Positions 27,822 to 36,385 of a DNA stretch of 64,000 nt are shown here, one piece after another. Numbering within the stretch: the first letter of the stretch is position 1; each line of letters starts with the position of its first letter. Origin of the DNA: Bin87 sp026710825 (GTDB lineage Bacteria; Chloroflexota; Dehalococcoidia; Lucifugimonadales; UBA3495); contig OZ247427.1 in NCBI GenBank assembly GCA_965232815.1, positions 2,356,001-2,420,000 of the forward strand. Reading direction: 5' to 3'. The translations under genes were made by a program, and so were the position numbers. Under the pieces are notes generated by a model that saw nothing but the letters and a program-made list of their open reading frames with translations, was not told the DNA's origin and ran no database searches.

Positions 27822-28496
27822 CTAGAGCAATCGCGGAGTTTCTCCGTCCACCTGCTCAATTAACTGCGGCCCGTCGTTCCCGGCCCGGTTCACTCCGTTC
27901 GGTACTTCCCACGCCGCCATGTCCGGCCACTCTCGGGATGCCAGCAGGACGTTGAGGGTTTCAGGATCGGCGTCGGGGTCCAGCCACTCATAACATTGCT
28001 CATCGGACAGCATCACCGGCATCCGGTTGTGGATGGCCGACATCATCGAGTTCGGCTCACAGGTGATGATTGAGGCGGCCTCGGTTGGCCGCGTGTTGTA
28101 GATGCCAGCGAACGCGAAGGGCCGTTCGTCAGCCCGGTGGATCCACATGGGTGTTTTCTTGCCGCCGTCGGACCGCCATTCATAAAACCCGTTGGCCGGT
28201 ATCAGGCAACGCCGTTCTGCAAAGGCCGCGCGGAACGCCGGTCTCTGTGCCAGCGTTTCACTGCGAGCGTTGAACAGAGGCCGCGAAGAGCCGCTGCCGG
28301 AGCGATTGCGGAAGGTGAACCCCCAACTCATCACTGATGCCAGCCGTTCGCGGGCATCCGCTCTCACAACCAGGATCGGCGCCGTGGGCGCGATGTTCCA
28401 CGACGGCCGGTAATCGTCGTTGGTCTGTCCCAGGGCGAATCTGAACTGCGACGCCAGGTCGCCCAACTCGGAAAACAAACTGATTCTTCCGCACAT
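27822..28496 (-). CDS. SOS response-associated peptidase family protein (SRAP/HMCES-like)
   Basis: 224 residues when started at ATG 28496, which gives the required Met-Cys-Gly-Arg terminus: Cys2 is the nucleophile that forms the thiazolidine crosslink to abasic sites. Other family residues are seen: NARSET, the PANGFYEW segment with catalytic Glu, and MSAIHNRMPV with the conserved His. A longer frame to 28589 would bury Cys2 and is rejected. Known role: covalent shielding of abasic sites in single-stranded DNA. It lies head-to-head with imuB; a LexA-like box in the shared gap suggests damage control of the pair. Confidence 0.93.
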   Translation of the reverse strand: MCGRISLFSELGDLASQFRFALGQTNDDYRPSWNIAPTAPILVVRADARERLASVMSWGFTFRNRSGSGSSRPLFNARSETLAQRPAFRAAFAERRCLIPANGFYEWRSDGGKKTPMWIHRADERPFAFAGIYNTRPTEAASIITCEPNSMMSAIHNRMPVMLSDEQCYEWLDPDADPETLNVLLASREWPDMAAWEVPNGVNRAGNDGPQLIEQVDGETPRLL

Positions 28497-28719
28497 GGTG
28501 GGTCCATCCAGGGGGAATGAGAGGTGTAACAAGTGGTATTGATACGGTCGTGCCGGGGTTTCCGGGGTCTTCGAGCCATGGTAGCACAACCGTCATCGCC
28601 GTCCGTCTTGGGAGTTGACATAAGAGTTCACCGGGCGCCGTTACCCGCTGATGAGTAAGTTTCTAAAGCCGTTTGAGGATGCGGTCAGGCCGTTTGGTGA
28701 CATCGCTCTGTGGAGCAGT

Positions 28720-28731
28720 GAACCGATGTTC
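28720..28731. promoter_or_regulatory. Candidate LexA (SOS) box
   Basis: GAAC-CGAT-GTTC, an exact match to the GAAC-N4-GTTC core of the DinR/LexA-type box of Gram-positive bacteria. It is 17 bases before the chosen imuB start and 224 bases before the divergent SRAP start. A 17-base direct repeat covering most of it (28722-28738) recurs at 28760-28776 but with only the GTTC half-site. Confidence 0.55.
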
Positions 28732-28747
28732 GGGTAATATCGGCGGC

Positions 28748-30175
28748 ATGATAATGTGCACCGATGTTCGGGTAATTGGCTGCTTCCTGGTCACTCATCT
28801 GCCGGTCAAGGCTGAATTGCTCCGGCACCCACAACTGAATGGACATCCCGTGATCGTCACAACCCCCAGTCGCGGCCGCCAGGTGGTGCTGGATGCCTCC
28901 AGCGAAGCTAAGGGAGTTCTGGAGGGACAGACCGTTTCGGAGGCGTTGTCCCAATGCTCCAGGGCCGTGACCCTGCCGGCTGATCCACCCTATTTTTCCG
29001 AGATCAATGACACCCTGCTGGCTGGATTGTACGATTCAGTTCCGCACGTAGAGGCCGCCGAGCTGGGTGTGTTCTACCTGGATCTTGCCGGGATGGCCGA
29101 TATGTACGGCGGCATGGAATGGATGGCCGACGCAATTCTCTCCGCCTGTGATGGACGTTTAGCTTCCCGTCTGGGCATCGGCGCTGGCAAGTTCCCGGCC
29201 CGATGCGCCGCTGCTCGCGCTGACGCCAGGGGATGGCTGCAGGTTCCTGATAACGCGCACGCTTGGTTGGCCTCGCTACCGGTGTCCTGGCTGCCGTTGG
29301 ATTCGGACTCCACGACACGGCTTTCCGGATTCGGATTCCGCACGCTGGGTGACATTGCGGCGCTGCCCGCACCCTCCCTGTCGGAATTCCTGGGCCCGGA
29401 CGGAATGCGGGTCTGGAAACTCGCCAACGGTATCGACCCTGAGCCGATTGTCCCAACCATTCTGCCGGAGACGCTGACGGAGCGACTGGAATTTCCCTTT
29501 CCGGTGGACACGGTGTCGGGCACGGAAGCCGGCGTCAGCGCGTTGACCGAAAGGCTGTGGCGATCCGCTGCCCTGAGAGGCCGCCGGGTCGGCCATGCAG
29601 CCCTTGAGGGCGACCTGATCTCCGGCGGAGTATGGCGATTTGACCGCGCACTGCGGGAGCCGGCGACATCGGCCGAGACGCTCACCAGGGCGCTGTTGGC
29701 AGCATTGGGCTCGCGAGATGCGTTGGGTACGGGCAGGTGGCCTGATGAGGCATTGGTGGACCTTTCCCTGACACTGTCCGACTTTTCACCGGAAACCGGT
29801 CGCCAGTCGACTCTCTGGTCGCGACCTCCGCGCCGGGTGCCTCCGGAAATCGCCGGAGTGGACCGGTTGGTCCGGATGATTCCGGGATCTCCCCTGCCCG
29901 AGCGACGGTGGGCGTTCGCATCGTCCCTGGTTCCGCTTTCGAGGCCGTCGCCGGTTAAGGTGAGCCTCAGCGGCGATACGCCTCAACGTGTGTGGGCCGG
30001 CCCTGCAAGCGGGCATGCCGTGGACCGGGTGGTCGACCTGTGGGAGGTGGATACCGAGTGGTGGACCAGCGACCCGGTGCGCCGACGCTACTGGCGTCTG
30101 GCCCTGTCTGACGGCGGATTGATTACGGTGTACCACGATTTGATCGCCGGCGGCTGGTTCCGCCAGGGTTACTGA
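28748..30175 (+). CDS. imuB: ImuB-like Y-family polymerase paralogue (non-catalytic)
   Basis: About 475 residues from ATG 28748 (MIMCTDVRVIGCFLVTHLPV). The Y-family fold is visible: thumb-type IGAGKFPARCAAARA, the little-finger region and a C-terminal extension with WTSDPVRRRYWRL as in ImuB. The SxDE catalytic motif of active Y polymerases is replaced by a VFYLDLAGMADMYG segment, as expected for ImuB, which acts as a beta-clamp adaptor for ImuC/DnaE2. An earlier in-frame start at 28673 would swallow the LexA-like box and is disfavoured. The stop is immediately followed by the GTG of dnaE2. No imuA is adjacent. Confidence 0.88.
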   Translation: MIMCTDVRVIGCFLVTHLPVKAELLRHPQLNGHPVIVTTPSRGRQVVLDASSEAKGVLEGQTVSEALSQCSRAVTLPADPPYFSEINDTLLAGLYDSVPHVEAAELGVFYLDLAGMADMYGGMEWMADAILSACDGRLASRLGIGAGKFPARCAAARADARGWLQVPDNAHAWLASLPVSWLPLDSDSTTRLSGFGFRTLGDIAALPAPSLSEFLGPDGMRVWKLANGIDPEPIVPTILPETLTERLEFPFPVDTVSGTEAGVSALTERLWRSAALRGRRVGHAALEGDLISGGVWRFDRALREPATSAETLTRALLAALGSRDALGTGRWPDEALVDLSLTLSDFSPETGRQSTLWSRPPRRVPPEIAGVDRLVRMIPGSPLPERRWAFASSLVPLSRPSPVKVSLSGDTPQRVWAGPASGHAVDRVVDLWEVDTEWWTSDPVRRRYWRLALSDGGLITVYHDLIAGGWFRQGY

Positions 30176-33100
30176 GTGAGCGCGCAAGGCGACTATATCG
30201 AACTGCGGACGCACTCCTGGTATTCCTTTGGAGCAGGGGCATCGTCGACCGCCGATGTGGTGACCAGGGCTCTCACCTACGGGTACCCGTCCCTGGGTTT
30301 GACTGACGCCTCCAACCTGTGCGGGGCGCTGGAGTTCAGTGAGCAGTGCCTCTCCGCCGGCGTGCATCCGATTATCGGCGTGGACCTCATGGTCCGCGAG
30401 GTGGAGGGGGATGGCCCGGTTACTTTCATCGCTGAAACCGGCGAGGGATACGCCAACCTGTCTCGCCTGATTTCCCTGGCCTACATGACCGGCGGTCGCT
30501 CCGACCCCGTGTTGGATGGGCGCTTCCTGGAGTCCCATGCCGGCGGACTGATTACCCTGCTGGGCGCGCCGGACAGCGTCCTGGCCGGTTTGATTCGAGG
30601 CGGTGAGTGGGCTGGGGCGGAATCCCTGGTCGAAAAGTACCGCCACCGGTTGACACACGGCAGCGTTTTCCTGGAATTGCAGCAGCACCTGGCATATGGC
30701 GATTTCACCCGCAACAAGCGGCTGCGCGAATTGGCGGAGCGCTGTGGTGTTGAGACCGTGGCAACCAACGAAGTGTGGTACCACGACCCGTACCGGTCTC
30801 ATCTGCATGATGCTCTTACCGCGGTGCGCCTGAACGCTTCGCTGTCAGATGTGCGGGAACGGCTCAAAGTCAACGGCCAATACTGCTTGAAACCGCCCGC
30901 GGCGATGACGCAGCTTTTCCGCTCCTATCCCGAAGCGGTGCGGAATACCCTGGTCATCGCGGAACGGTGCTCAGATTTCAAGCTGCCCGAATACCTGCAG
31001 GGACGTTACGCCTACCCCGAATGTCCGGTCCCGTCCGGTTATAACGTCCAGACTTGGCTGGAACGACTCTGCGAGGAGTCGGCTGGCCGGCGCTATGGGC
31101 GCATCGATCAGAAGGTGCGAGAGCGATTGGATGAGGAGTTTGACCTGATCCGCCGGCATGATCTGGCCGGCTTCTTCCTGGTCTACCACCGCATCGTGGA
31201 ATTGGCCCGGGAGTGCATGCTGGAACTGGGCTGGGGGCACTTGGAGACTCCCCTGGAATGGCTGCCGCCGGGCCGGGGACGCGGGTCGTCGGTGTCAATG
31301 CTGGTCGGATATCTGATCGGGCTGTCGCACGTTGACCCCGTCGAGTACGGACTCTCGCTGGACCGGTTCCTGTCCGCAGAGGCCACCACGCTGCCTGACA
31401 TCGACCTGGACTTTCCGCGGGATATCAGGGAACGGCTGATCCTGCGCATTATTGATGAGTGGGGGTGGGACCACGCTGCCCTGGCCGGGATGTTCGCCAC
31501 CTACAAAGCGCGGGGCATCGTGCGCGATCTGGGCAAGGCGCTGGGCCTGCCTGCGGACGAGGTTGACGCGCTCGCCAAAGACCTGGAGACTGATTCCGTT
31601 TCGGAGTTGTCCCATTCGCCGACCCTTCTGGCCCGGGCCGATCGCCCGGGTTGGCGTGACCTGCTGACTTTGTCTGAGCAGTTGGCGAGATTTCCCAAGG
31701 GGCTGGCCCAGCACCCCGGCGGAATGCTGGTAAGTTCCACGCCGCTGACCGACCTGATGCCGGTGCAGCCGTCGGCGATTGACGGCCGCTACGTGGCCCA
31801 CTGGGACAAAGACAGCGTTGACGATGCCGGCGTCCTGAAAATCGACCTGCTGGCCCTGGGCGCATTGTCGCAGATGCAGGAGGCGGTGCGACTGGTGCGC
31901 GACCGCAGCGGTGTCGAGCCCGATTTGAGCCGCATAGACTACCGCGATGACGGCGTTTTCGAGGACCTGGGCAGAGGCGACACCGTGGGTGTTTTCCAGG
32001 TCGAGTCCGCAGCGCAGATGCAGACCATCGTGCGGATGCGTCCGAAGGATATCTATGATCTTGCGCTGGAAGTGGCTGCCGTCCGACCCGGCGTGGGAGC
32101 CAACGACGGTGTGGCCGAGTTTCTGCGGCGCCGGGAGGGGATGCCCTGGCGCTACGACCACCCATTGGAGCAGAACGCGCTGGAGCGTTCCATGGGCGTC
32201 ATCATGTTCCAGGACCAGGTGGTGCAACTGGGCATGGACGTGGGAGGATTCACCGCGGCGGAAGCCGACCGCATGCGTCGCGCCTTTGGTCGCCGGAATG
32301 GCGAATCACTGGTTGCATCCTATCGCCAGATGTTCCTCGACGGCGCGGCCAGACGCGGGATACCGGAACCCGCTGCCGAGACCATTTTTGGCAAGTTCAA
32401 TCCGCACTACATGTTCCCGGAGGGGCATGCCCTGGCCTTCGCATTCACCGCCTACCAGATGGCCTGGCTGCGCCGCTACTACCCACTGGAGTTCTTCGTG
32501 GCCCTGTTCAACCAGCAACCCATGGGCTTCTGGGATCTGGACACTCTGAAGCAGGACGCTCGCCGATTGCGCCTTCGGATTGCGCATCCCGACGTCAACC
32601 GGTCCCAACTGCTCTGTACCGCCGAGGACGACGATACCCTGCGTCTTGGGTTGACTTTCGTAAAGGGCATTGACTCTCGACTGGGGTCGATAATGCTGCA
32701 GGCCCGTGAGGCTCGACCCTTCGCCGGGCTGTCCGACGTGCTGGCCCGATCCGGTTTGTCCCGTGAGGCCCTGGAGAACCTGACCCGTGCCGGCGCGATG
32801 GACAGCCTGAGCGATTTCAGCGACCGGAGCACTGCTTTGTGGCAGGTGGGCGCCGGCTATGTGTCCGGCGTGCGTCGCGGGCAGTTGGCGTTGCCCATGG
32901 CGGTGGCGGGCGCGCCGGAGACACTGGCAGCGCGCGATCGGACGGATCGCATGCTGGACGAATACGCCATGATGGGCCTCTGCCCCGACGGACACGTGAT
33001 GGAATTGGTGCGACACGAACTCACCGATGTATTCACCAGCGATGACCTGCAGGCATCCTCAGATGGCGATACGGTGCGTGTGGCCGGACGGGTCGTTCGC

Positions 33101-33337
33101 CGGCAACGTCCGCTGGCGGCGGCAGTGTTCCTGACCCTGGAGGACGAGTTCGGCCTGGTTCCCCTGGCCGTCTGGCCGGCGGAGTGGGAGCGGCTCAAGG
33201 GCGCGCTGCGTCATACGCTGGTGGTGGTGGAGGGTACCGTGTCCCGGAGGGACGACACCCTGAACGTGGTGGCCAAAAAAGCCTGGCCGCTGTCGGTCAA
33301 CCTGGACAATATTCGCCGCCGCCCCGACTGGCGCTGA
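30176..33337 (+). CDS. dnaE2: Error-prone DNA polymerase III alpha (DnaE2/ImuC)
   Basis: 1053 residues, typical for DnaE2. The polymerase core has PDIDLDFPRDIRERL (Asp408 and Asp410 region), QHPGGMLVS, the GVFQVESAAQMQ motif and FxKGMxxxHALAFxFTxYQMAWL-like motifs near 770, and an OB domain near the C-terminus (VAGRVVRRQRPLAAAVFLTL). The N-terminal PHP domain lacks its usual metal ligands: HxHS reads RTHS (11-14) and TDHD reads TDAS (44-47). GTG start lies directly after the imuB stop, so the genes are translated together. Role: translesion synthesis with ImuB after DNA damage. Confidence 0.95.
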   Translation: MSAQGDYIELRTHSWYSFGAGASSTADVVTRALTYGYPSLGLTDASNLCGALEFSEQCLSAGVHPIIGVDLMVREVEGDGPVTFIAETGEGYANLSRLISLAYMTGGRSDPVLDGRFLESHAGGLITLLGAPDSVLAGLIRGGEWAGAESLVEKYRHRLTHGSVFLELQQHLAYGDFTRNKRLRELAERCGVETVATNEVWYHDPYRSHLHDALTAVRLNASLSDVRERLKVNGQYCLKPPAAMTQLFRSYPEAVRNTLVIAERCSDFKLPEYLQGRYAYPECPVPSGYNVQTWLERLCEESAGRRYGRIDQKVRERLDEEFDLIRRHDLAGFFLVYHRIVELARECMLELGWGHLETPLEWLPPGRGRGSSVSMLVGYLIGLSHVDPVEYGLSLDRFLSAEATTLPDIDLDFPRDIRERLILRIIDEWGWDHAALAGMFATYKARGIVRDLGKALGLPADEVDALAKDLETDSVSELSHSPTLLARADRPGWRDLLTLSEQLARFPKGLAQHPGGMLVSSTPLTDLMPVQPSAIDGRYVAHWDKDSVDDAGVLKIDLLALGALSQMQEAVRLVRDRSGVEPDLSRIDYRDDGVFEDLGRGDTVGVFQVESAAQMQTIVRMRPKDIYDLALEVAAVRPGVGANDGVAEFLRRREGMPWRYDHPLEQNALERSMGVIMFQDQVVQLGMDVGGFTAAEADRMRRAFGRRNGESLVASYRQMFLDGAARRGIPEPAAETIFGKFNPHYMFPEGHALAFAFTAYQMAWLRRYYPLEFFVALFNQQPMGFWDLDTLKQDARRLRLRIAHPDVNRSQLLCTAEDDDTLRLGLTFVKGIDSRLGSIMLQAREARPFAGLSDVLARSGLSREALENLTRAGAMDSLSDFSDRSTALWQVGAGYVSGVRRGQLALPMAVAGAPETLAARDRTDRMLDEYAMMGLCPDGHVMELVRHELTDVFTSDDLQASSDGDTVRVAGRVVRRQRPLAAAVFLTLEDEFGLVPLAVWPAEWERLKGALRHTLVVVEGTVSRRDDTLNVVAKKAWPLSVNLDNIRRRPDWR

Positions 33338-33358
33338 TCGTCGTTTTCCACCTTCTGT

Positions 33359-33399
33359 GGGGGCGAGGCATGCCTGGACCCTACTATTGTTTCGCCCCC
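33359..33399. repeat. Imperfect GGGGCGA/TCGCCCC hairpin after dnaE2
   Basis: Arms GGGGGCGA (33359-33366) and TCGCCCCC (33392-33399) with a 25-base loop that itself holds the palindrome AGGCATGCCT. Same outer signature as the palindrome family at other gene ends. Lies between dnaE2 and the MBL gene. Confidence 0.5.
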
Positions 33400-33431
33400 G
33401 CTCGCCGTCATGACGGGCGTCCGGTACGGAC

Positions 33432-34508
33432 ATGGATACGCTGACCGGCCATGCTATACTCGCCGACGCCGCAACCGGCGGCCGGGTTTTTCAGGTGGAC
33501 GTGGTATTTGACCGGGGAGTGTATCTGCCCGAATTGGACCTCTGGCTTGATTCCCTGCGCAAGCGCGACACGTCCGTAGTTTCCCACGCCCACTCCGACC
33601 ACATCGCGCGGCACAGCAGCCCAGTGCTGACCCGGCGGACCCGCATCCTGCTGGGCGATTACTATCAGCGGTCCCAACCGGTTGAACTGGAATATGGGGA
33701 ACCGCTGGAAACGCCGGAATACTCAATCACCCTGCATCCGGCCGGCCACTGCCTTGGGTCCGCTCAGGCGTTGGTCGTGAATCGGCGGTCCGGCGAACGG
33801 CTTTTGTATACCGGCGACCTGCGCATACAACCGTCGCCCATCAACGAGCCAGCCGAGACGGTTCCCTGCGATACCCTGGTGATCGAAAGCACTTACGGCC
33901 GGCCCGATTACGTCTTTCCGCCGCAGGAGGAGGCCATCGCGACGGCCGTGCGGGTCATCGGCCAGTGGCTGGAACAGGGCGCGATTCCGGTGGTGCTGGG
34001 TTGGCGGTTGGGGAAGGCTCAGGAAGCGCTGCACCACCTGCTCACCGCCGGGTTTGGCGTGGTATGCGAGGAGAGCGTGCACGCCATCGCCCGCCGGTAT
34101 GAATCGGGAGGCGTAACGTTTCCGGGGGAGTATCGAGTTTTTGACGGCGATTTTCGCGACGGAGAGGTGGGCATTTTCCCACCCGGCCGAAAGTCGCGGG
34201 AACAGATCAGCCAGAGCATCCAGGCTGGCCGTTCAGTGCGTTACCTGGAGTTGACCGGATGGGCGGCCGGCAAGGGTGAGAAACCCTGGGGGCGAGGGCG
34301 CCCGGGAGACTCCAGCCTCCCCTACAGCGACCACGCCGATTTCAGAGACCTGGTTTCCTACGTCGAGGCGGTGCAGCCCAAGCGTGTGTACACGGTGTTC
34401 GGATTCCCCGATCTGGCTGCCCATTTGCGTCAGCACGGTTATGCGGCCACCCACCTGGGCAAGAACTCCACGCCGGGGGATCAAGCGATGCAGATGCCGC
34501 TGCTATGA
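33432..34508 (+). CDS. MBL-fold beta-CASP-type exonuclease
   Basis: 358 residues. Metal-binding motif SHAHSDH (51-57, with His52, His54, Asp56, His57), then LHPAGHCLGSAQ (third motif), the TGD of LLYTGDLRIQP (fourth), VIESTYG, and a C-terminal YSDHADF typical of beta-CASP nucleases. It resembles the putative exonuclease family often found beside ATP-dependent DNA ligases and Lhr-type helicases, but no ligase lies in this window and the Lhr gene is about 19 kb away. Likely acts on nucleic acid ends. Same strand as imuB-dnaE2, 94 bases downstream; converges on leuA with a palindrome between. Confidence 0.85.
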   Translation: MDTLTGHAILADAATGGRVFQVDVVFDRGVYLPELDLWLDSLRKRDTSVVSHAHSDHIARHSSPVLTRRTRILLGDYYQRSQPVELEYGEPLETPEYSITLHPAGHCLGSAQALVVNRRSGERLLYTGDLRIQPSPINEPAETVPCDTLVIESTYGRPDYVFPPQEEAIATAVRVIGQWLEQGAIPVVLGWRLGKAQEALHHLLTAGFGVVCEESVHAIARRYESGGVTFPGEYRVFDGDFRDGEVGIFPPGRKSREQISQSIQAGRSVRYLELTGWAAGKGEKPWGRGRPGDSSLPYSDHADFRDLVSYVEAVQPKRVYTVFGFPDLAAHLRQHGYAATHLGKNSTPGDQAMQMPLL

Positions 34509-34528
34509 AATGGCGGCACCCAAAACTT

Positions 34529-34552
34529 AGGGGCGAATGATCATTCGCCCCT
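34529..34552. repeat. 24-bp perfect palindrome between converging genes
   Basis: AGGGGCGAATGA (34529-34540) mirrored exactly by 34541-34552. It sits between the stops of the MBL exonuclease and leuA and could act as a bidirectional transcription stop. Near-identical to 36339-36360 on the other side of leuA. Confidence 0.8.
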
Positions 34553-34577
34553 GCAATCCTTCGATTTCGCTTGCCGG

Positions 34578-36137
34578 CTAGTCCGGCGTGGTGCCGACGG
34601 CGGGCAGCGCGGCTTCCTCATCGGCGGCCAGCATCCGGTTCATGGCGCTGAGATACGCCTGGGCGCTGGCGACGATGATATCGGTGTTGGCGCCGCGTCC
34701 GGTGAAGATGCGGCCACTGTTCTCAATGCGCATCGTTACCGAACCCACCGAGTCGCGGCCTTCCGTAACGGCCTGCACCTGGAAGTCCTCGATGCGAGCG
34801 GTGGTGCCAACCACACGGTCAATGGCGCGGCAAACCGCGTCCACCGGACCGTTGCCCGTGGAGGCATCGGTACGCGTTTCGCCGTCGGGGCCGATCAGGC
34901 GGACGGTGGCGGTGGGAATGTCCTTGTCTCCGCTGGTGAAATGGACCGTCTCCAGTGCGTAGGTCACCGGCTCGGAGGTTGAGCGGTTCTCTTCGTCCAT
35001 CAGGATTTCCAGGTCGCGGTCCGTGATCTCCGGCTTTTTGTCGGCCAGTTCGAGGAACCGCTGGTACACGCCGGTGACCTCTTCGCGGTCCAGCGAGAAG
35101 CCCAGCGTCTCCAGGCGGGCCTGCAGTCCGGCGCGACCGCTGAGCTTGCCCAGCACCAACTGAACGTCGGGTGGGAGGCCCACGCGCTCGGGTTTCATGA
35201 CCTCGTAGGTGGAGCGGTCCTTCAGCACGCCGTCCTGGTGGATGCCAGAGGCGTGGCGGAAGGCGTTCTCGCCGACGATGGCCTTGTTGGCCTGCACGTT
35301 CATGCCGGTGATGCGGCTGACCAGCCGGCTGCTGGGGTAGATCTGGGTGGTGTCAACGTTCAGGTCGACGCCGAAGAAGTCCTTGCGGGTATCCAGCGCC
35401 ATGATGATCTCTTCCAGCGAAGCGTTGCCCGCGCGCTCGCCGATGCCATTGATGCAGCCCTCAACCTGGCGGGCGCCGACTTCGATGGCGGCCAGGCTGT
35501 TGGAAACCGCGAGACCCAGGTCGTTGTGGCAGTGGACGGACATCGTCACGTTCTCAATGCCGCGGACATTCTGCTGGATGTCGTTCAGCATGGTCTGGAA
35601 GTCCGACGGAATGGCGTAGCCCACGGTGTCGGCGATGTTGATGGTTGTCGCGCCCACCTTGATAACCTCTTCCAGCATCCGGTAGAGGTAATCTCGGTTG
35701 GTGCGAGTGGCGTCCATGGGCGAAAACTCGACGTCTTCGCAGTAGCCCTTGGCGCGGGAGACCATGTCGACGGCCATGTTCATGACGTCTTCGCGATCCT
35801 TCCTGAGCTGGTGCATCTGGTGGATCTCGGAGGAGGACAGGAACACGTGGATGCGGGGCTTCTTGGCGCCCTTGATTGCGTTCCATGCGGCGTCCACGTC
35901 GCCGGCGACGGCGCGGGACAGCGAGCAGATGATGGGCCCTTCCACCTCGTTGGCGATGCGGGAAACCGCCTCGAAGTCGCCGGGCGAACTGGCGGCGAAC
36001 CCTGCCTCAATGATGTCCACCTTCATACGGGCGAGCTGGCGGGCGATCTGCATCTTTTCTTCGACGGTCATGCCGATGCCGGCAGACTGTTCGCCGTCGC
36101 GCAGCGTGGTATCGAGAAACTTTACTTGTGAAGCCAT
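34578..36137 (-). CDS. leuA: 2-isopropylmalate synthase
   Basis: 519 residues, standard length. The TIM barrel has DTTLRDGEQSAGIGM, IEAGFAASSPGD, the metal-binding VHCHNDLGLAVSN (HxH) and GERAGNASLEE; the C-terminal regulatory LeuA dimer domain (from about 390) binds leucine for feedback inhibition. Reaction: acetyl-CoA plus 2-oxoisovalerate to 2-isopropylmalate, the first committed leucine step. A GGAGGGAAAGGAAAC stretch precedes the ATG. It is the last gene of the T-box-led ilvB-ilvN-ilvC-leuA cluster and is separated from ilvC by about 250 bases that hold a small ORF and a palindrome. Confidence 0.97.
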   Translation of the reverse strand: MASQVKFLDTTLRDGEQSAGIGMTVEEKMQIARQLARMKVDIIEAGFAASSPGDFEAVSRIANEVEGPIICSLSRAVAGDVDAAWNAIKGAKKPRIHVFLSSSEIHQMHQLRKDREDVMNMAVDMVSRAKGYCEDVEFSPMDATRTNRDYLYRMLEEVIKVGATTINIADTVGYAIPSDFQTMLNDIQQNVRGIENVTMSVHCHNDLGLAVSNSLAAIEVGARQVEGCINGIGERAGNASLEEIIMALDTRKDFFGVDLNVDTTQIYPSSRLVSRITGMNVQANKAIVGENAFRHASGIHQDGVLKDRSTYEVMKPERVGLPPDVQLVLGKLSGRAGLQARLETLGFSLDREEVTGVYQRFLELADKKPEITDRDLEILMDEENRSTSEPVTYALETVHFTSGDKDIPTATVRLIGPDGETRTDASTGNGPVDAVCRAIDRVVGTTARIEDFQVQAVTEGRDSVGSVTMRIENSGRIFTGRGANTDIIVASAQAYLSAMNRMLAADEEAALPAVGTTPD

Positions 36138-36185
36138 GATGTTTCCTTTCCCTCCGAAAGGGTCAGCGCTCCTGGTGTGAGCGGG

Positions 36186-36302
36186 TTAGTTGCTTACGCT
36201 TTGATGGGAAAGGTTCGGCAGGCACACGCAGTCCACCGCAGCCAGCCCCGCCAAGACCAGACCGCGATGGTGAACTGCTCTGCACAGTACCTCCATGCTC
36301 AT
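36186..36302 (-). CDS. Small ORF (38 aa) with strong SD in the leuA leader
   Basis: ATG at 36302 is preceded at 7 bases by GGAGG, the strongest ribosome site in this operon. The 38-codon product begins MSMEVLCRAVHHRGLVLAGL and ends with ...NLSHQSVSN, with three Cys, a His pair and about six Leu. It stops 48 bases before leuA. Options: a leader peptide coupling leucine supply to leuA, or an uncharacterised small protein. No clear alternative terminator hairpin with a T-run follows it, so classic attenuation is not shown. Confidence 0.5.
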   Translation of the reverse strand: MSMEVLCRAVHHRGLVLAGLAAVDCVCLPNLSHQSVSN

Positions 36303-36338
36303 GCGTTTCCTCCATATAGTTCGCTGCGACGGTGGGCG

Positions 36339-36360
36339 GGGGCGAATAATTATTCGCCCC
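36339..36360. repeat. 22-bp perfect palindrome between ilvC and leuA
   Basis: GGGGCGAATAA and its exact mirror. Same outer and nearly the same inner sequence as 34529-34552, so the two bracket leuA and its leader ORF. Lies just after the ilvC stop. Confidence 0.8.
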
Positions 36361-36385
36361 TACGGGTCAGGGCCGCGGTGTCAAA

